From Candidatus Uhrbacteria bacterium (GTDB taxonomy: Bacteria; Patescibacteriota; Patescibacteriia; UBA9934; UBA9568), in assembly GCA_003497135.1 (NCBI GenBank), contig DNKR01000042.1, positions 2,743-11,240 on the forward strand: a stretch of 8,498 bases of DNA, in the 5' to 3' direction. The notes beneath the pieces are model-generated. The model saw only the letters and a program-made list of their open reading frames with translations. It was not told where the DNA came from and made no database searches. The first letter of the stretch is position 1. Each line of letters starts with the position of its first letter. The position numbers were made by a program, and so were the translations under genes. Below are positions 6,307-8,498 of the stretch, one piece after another.

Positions 6307-7185
6307 TTATTTTGCCATGTTGCGCAAGCGCGCGATTCTTTCGCGAATAGGCGGATGCGTAGAAAACAGCGATGTGATTTTGTCGCTGTGTTTTGCGAAC
6401 GGGTTTGCAATGTACAGATGCGCTGTTGCGTGGTTCGCGTTTCGCATTGGCAGGTCGGCCTGCTCTATTTTTTCCAGTGCGCGTGCAAGGCCGTCAGGGT
6501 AGCGAGTAAGCATTGCAGCAGAAGCATCAGCCAAATACTCCCTGCTTCTGGAAACAGCAAAACGAATCAGCTGGGCCAAAAGCGGAGAAAGAATCGCAAG
6601 TGCGAACCCTATGATAATAAGCGGACCTGCAACATTGCGTTCGCGGTTTTTGCCAATATTCGACCCGCGAAGAAAAATATCAGCAAGAAGCATGATTGAT
6701 CCTGCAAGAACAATTACTATAGTCATCACGCGAATATCGTAGTTTTTGATGTGCGAAAGTTCATGAGATATTACTCCTTCCAGTTCGTTTTTTTCCAGGA
6801 CTGCAAGAAGCCCTGTTGTAATCGCGATTGAGGCTACCTCTGGTTTGCGCCCTGTTGCAAAAGCGTTTGGCGACGGATCGTCAATAATGTAAACGCGCGG
6901 CATTGGCATGCCGGAAGCAATTGAGAGATTTTCAATTATTCTCCAAACCTCCGGAGCTTTGTTTTTTTCAATCAGCTTTGCGTGCGCTGTTCCAAGAGCT
7001 ATTGCATCGCCCTTGAAATAGCCTGTCAGAGTCATGAATATTGATACACCAAACGCAATTGCGACTCCTTGGTACGGCGAATCAAAATAAATTCCAAATG
7101 CCCATCCTAGCGCGACAAGCAGGATTGTGAAGAGAAAAATCAGCAACGCTGTTTTGCGTTTGTTTGAAGCGATTTGTTCGTACAT
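6307..7185 (-). CDS. htpX: HtpX-family membrane zinc metalloprotease (M48)
   Basis: HtpX is an integral membrane protease of family M48 that degrades misfolded or damaged membrane proteins, with its active site on the cytoplasmic side. The 292-aa length is typical. Two N-terminal helices (about 13-32 and 40-56) precede the catalytic region. The zinc motif is HELSH (H141, E142, H145), and the third ligand is E216 in SREYLADA. Two further hydrophobic segments lie between them (about 152-172 and 186-209). The family segments NAFATG (107-112) and FSTHPPIRERI (near 274-284) are present, so the enzyme looks complete and active. It starts at the ATG at 7185, 2 nt after the lemA stop, and ends 3 nt before the next gene. 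The lemA-htpX pairing is seen in many bacteria. No Shine-Dalgarno, so expression may depend on coupling with lemA. Confidence 0.96.
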   Translation of the reverse strand: MYEQIASNKRKTALLIFLFTILLVALGWAFGIYFDSPYQGVAIAFGVSIFMTLTGYFKGDAIALGTAHAKLIEKNKAPEVWRIIENLSIASGMPMPRVYIIDDPSPNAFATGRKPEVASIAITTGLLAVLEKNELEGVISHELSHIKNYDIRVMTIVIVLAGSIMLLADIFLRGSNIGKNRERNVAGPLIIIGFALAILSPLLAQLIRFAVSRSREYLADASAAMLTRYPDGLARALEKIEQADLPMRNANHATAHLYIANPFAKHSDKITSLFSTHPPIRERIARLRNMAK

Positions 7186-7187
7186 GT

Positions 7188-7742
7188 TTAGAACGAAACA
7201 TTTGGCGTTTCTGAAGCAGAATCAGGCGCGTCAAAAAATTCTGATTGTTTGAATCCGAGCGCGTTTCCGATCATGTTTGTCGGGAATGTCTGAAGTTTTG
7301 TATTGAAATCGCGGACTTGGCCGTTATAGAATCTGCGCGATGCTTGGATCTTGTCTTCTGCGTCAGTCAGTTCGCGTTGAAGATGGAGAAAGTTGTCGCT
7401 TGCTTGAAGGGTCGGGTACTGTTCAGAAACAGCAAAAAGCGATTTGATTGTTTCGGTCAGCATGTTCTCGGCTTTTGCGTGTTCTTGCGGCGTGTGCGCC
7501 TGCATTGCGCGCGATCTTGCTTCTGTAACTTTTGTAAAAACGCCTTCCTCGTGCTTTGCATAGCCCTTGACTGTACTCACTAAGTTTGGGATAAGATCGT
7601 ATCTGCGCTTTAATTGCACCTCTATATCGCTAAATGCTTCGCTTACTCTGTTTCGTAGTGAAATCAAGCCATTGTATGTTACAATAAGCCAAAGGATGGC
7701 AATTGCGACTATAATAAGGGGCAGAAAGAAAAGTATGGGCAT
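7188..7742 (-). CDS. lemA: LemA family membrane protein
   Basis: The 184-aa protein matches the LemA family in length and layout: one N-terminal membrane helix (about 3-22) directly followed by the hallmark YNGLISLRNRV (23-33), then DIEVQLKRRYDLIPNLV (39-55) and VKGYAKHE (58-65). The conserved C-terminal block has YPTLQA, LQRELTDAEDKI and ASRRFYN (about 109-140). The family forms an alpha-helical bundle outside the membrane helix; its biochemical role is not settled, though it is often encoded with HtpX-type proteases. It is the first gene of the reverse operon, under a consensus-like promoter at 7785-7813. The start ATG at 7742 has no Shine-Dalgarno; its leader ends TATTCAAT, identical to the recG leader. 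Confidence 0.96.
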   Translation of the reverse strand: MPILFFLPLIIVAIAILWLIVTYNGLISLRNRVSEAFSDIEVQLKRRYDLIPNLVSTVKGYAKHEEGVFTKVTEARSRAMQAHTPQEHAKAENMLTETIKSLFAVSEQYPTLQASDNFLHLQRELTDAEDKIQASRRFYNGQVRDFNTKLQTFPTNMIGNALGFKQSEFFDAPDSASETPNVSF

Positions 7743-7783
7743 ATTGAATAAAATAACTGTGAATAATTAAGGTGAATATAGTA

Positions 7784-7789
7784 TATAAT
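7784..7789 (+). promoter_or_regulatory. Possible forward -10 box (TATAAT) for the phosphomannomutase gene
   Basis: A perfect TATAAT lies 35 nt before the ATG at 7825 and would give a leader of roughly 29 nt. No convincing -35 is present at 17-18 nt upstream (TGAATA at 7760-7765 is the best). It overlaps the reverse-strand -10 of lemA almost completely, so the two promoters, if both are used, would compete for RNA polymerase. Confidence 0.4.
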
Positions 7790-7813
7790 ACATTTGATTT
7801 TTTCGCTTGTCAA
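7785..7813 (-). promoter_or_regulatory. Sigma70-type promoter of the lemA-htpX operon
   Basis: The reverse strand shows a perfect -35 TTGACA (7813-7808), a 17-nt spacer and -10 TATTAT (7790-7785, 5 of 6 to consensus). Transcription would begin near 7778, leaving a leader of about 36 nt before the lemA ATG at 7742. The -35 lies inside an inverted repeat (7799-7822), so a regulator bound there could block it. Confidence 0.75.
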
Positions 7814-7822
7814 AGCGTAAAA
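7799..7822. promoter_or_regulatory. Inverted repeat, possible operator, in the divergent promoter region
   Basis: TTTTTCGCTT (7799-7808) and AAGCGTAAAA (7813-7822) pair at 9 of 10 positions across a 4-nt centre, GTCA. It covers the -35 of the lemA promoter and would sit in the 5' leader of the phosphomannomutase mRNA just before its start codon. It could be a protein-binding palindrome or a small RNA hairpin (CGCTT/AAGCG core). It may be chance in AT-rich DNA. Confidence 0.35.
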
Positions 7823-7824
7823 GT

Positions 7825-8498
7825 ATGGAAATTTCAGATAAAATTTTTAAGGCATACGATATACGCGGAATGTATCCTGATCAAATAAACGAAGAGGCCG
7901 CTCTTAGGGTTGGAAAAGCGATTGTTGCCTATACTAGCGCAAAAACCGTGCTTGTAGGTCGAGATGTCCGGCTTTCAACGCCTAAGCTTGCAAACGCGCT
8001 TACAAGCGGAATTATGAGTATGGGGGCAAATGTTGTTGACATGGGCGAGGTATCAACGCCAGAGTTTTATTTTGCGCTTGGATCGCATGAGGAGTATGGG
8101 GCCGGAGTAATGATTACAGCGTCGCATAATCCAAAAGACGACAATGGCTTTAAGCTGGAAAAAGCCGATGTTGTGACAATAGGAGCAGGAAGCGGCATGG
8201 AACAAATAAAAGAGCTGGCAATGAATAATAAATTTGACGAGCGCGAAAAAGGAAACTATTCGCAAAAGAATTTTATTGATGAATATATTTCTGCTGTGCT
8301 TGCGTGGGCTGGGAACCCTGATCTATCCGGCCTGCGCGCTGTTGTTGATTTTTCAAATGGAATGGCAACGGTTACAATGCCCGAGATTCTTGACCGCACA
8401 AAGTGCGATTGGGTCGGTTTGTGTGTAAACCCAGACGGCACATTTCCAAACCACATTGCGGATCCAATGAACGAAGACGCGCGCGCGCACGCGTCGCG
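7825..8498 (+). CDS. Phosphomannomutase/phosphoglucomutase, N-terminal part (cut by window end)
   Basis: This alpha-D-phosphohexomutase interconverts the 6-phosphate and 1-phosphate of mannose or glucose, feeding GDP-mannose or UDP-glucose synthesis for surface glycans. The 224 visible codons run open to the window end, about half of the usual 450 aa. Seen in order: the N-terminal signature KIFKAYDIRGMYP, VGRDVRLSTP (44-53), and the phosphoserine loop ITASHNPKDDNGFK (97-110, with S100 as the phosphorylated residue). Later comes an NPDGTFPNHIADP segment (about 203-215), matching a conserved loop of the family. The DxDxDR metal loop and the C-terminal phosphate-binding domain lie beyond the window. 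The product family is clear; mannose versus glucose preference cannot be read from this part. The ATG at 7825 fits the family N terminus; no Shine-Dalgarno is seen. It is divergent from lemA across an 82-nt gap. Confidence 0.93.
   Translation, partial: MEISDKIFKAYDIRGMYPDQINEEAALRVGKAIVAYTSAKTVLVGRDVRLSTPKLANALTSGIMSMGANVVDMGEVSTPEFYFALGSHEEYGAGVMITASHNPKDDNGFKLEKADVVTIGAGSGMEQIKELAMNNKFDEREKGNYSQKNFIDEYISAVLAWAGNPDLSGLRAVVDFSNGMATVTMPEILDRTKCDWVGLCVNPDGTFPNHIADPMNEDARAHAS

Noticed and set aside
6286..6699. Forward open frames opposite htpX
   Set aside because: They overlap the conserved C-terminal half of htpX and have no coherent protein character.
1..8498. CRISPR arrays, insertion sequences, integrase/attachment sites, or recoded TGA
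   Set aside because: No spaced direct repeats, transposase or integrase motifs were seen. The tRNA at the left edge is a common integration site, but no repeat of its 3' end was noticed in the window. Genes end in TAA or TAG without in-frame TGA.
8470..8498. GCGCGC-rich end of the window as a possible Z-DNA or regulatory site
   Set aside because: It encodes plausible residues in frame with the phosphomannomutase gene and matches the Ala/Arg codon bias of the window.

Overview
The window looks like chromosomal DNA from a bacterium, most likely a member of the Candidate Phyla Radiation (Patescibacteria, Parcubacteria-like). Bacterial origin is supported by RecG, a rho-independent terminator and a sigma70-type promoter. 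The CPR placement is inferred from one protein carrying the two-helix TrbC/VirB2-like 'pilin' segment that is widespread in that group, from 1-3 nt gene spacing, and from the lack of a Shine-Dalgarno sequence at all eight start codons. Stops are TAA or TAG and no in-frame TGA is seen, so the standard genetic code fits. No phylogeny or database search was possible.

Layout: (1) 1-61, the 3' part of a tRNA-Arg with anticodon GCG, followed by a strong terminator (80-130). (2) 156-2222, forward, recG, complete. (3) 2234-7742, reverse, six genes in one probable operon read from right to left: lemA, htpX, an unrecognised acidic membrane protein, a membrane-anchored beta-propeller protein, a DsbA-like thiol oxidoreductase, and a cysteine-rich secreted/membrane protein joining a TrbC/VirB2-like segment to an NlpC/P60 peptidase domain. 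Only one gap in this operon exceeds 3 nt (38 nt at 5372-5409). (4) 7743-7824, a divergent promoter region with a consensus-like promoter for lemA and an inverted repeat. (5) 7825-8498, forward, the N-terminal part of a phosphomannomutase/phosphoglucomutase cut by the window end.

How the genes may work together: every product of the reverse operon is membrane-bound or exported. LemA and HtpX are often adjacent; HtpX is a membrane quality-control protease. The last two genes make a coherent pair: a DsbA-like enzyme directly upstream of a protein with 15 cysteines, all predicted to be outside the cytoplasm. The final product couples a secretion-pilin-like membrane segment to a cell-wall hydrolase domain and carries two metal-binding-like Asp/Cys motifs. 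I read the operon as an envelope or cell-surface assembly module, possibly related to the type IV secretion/pilus-like equipment of CPR bacteria. That reading is inference, because no VirB4, VirB6 or coupling ATPase is in the window.
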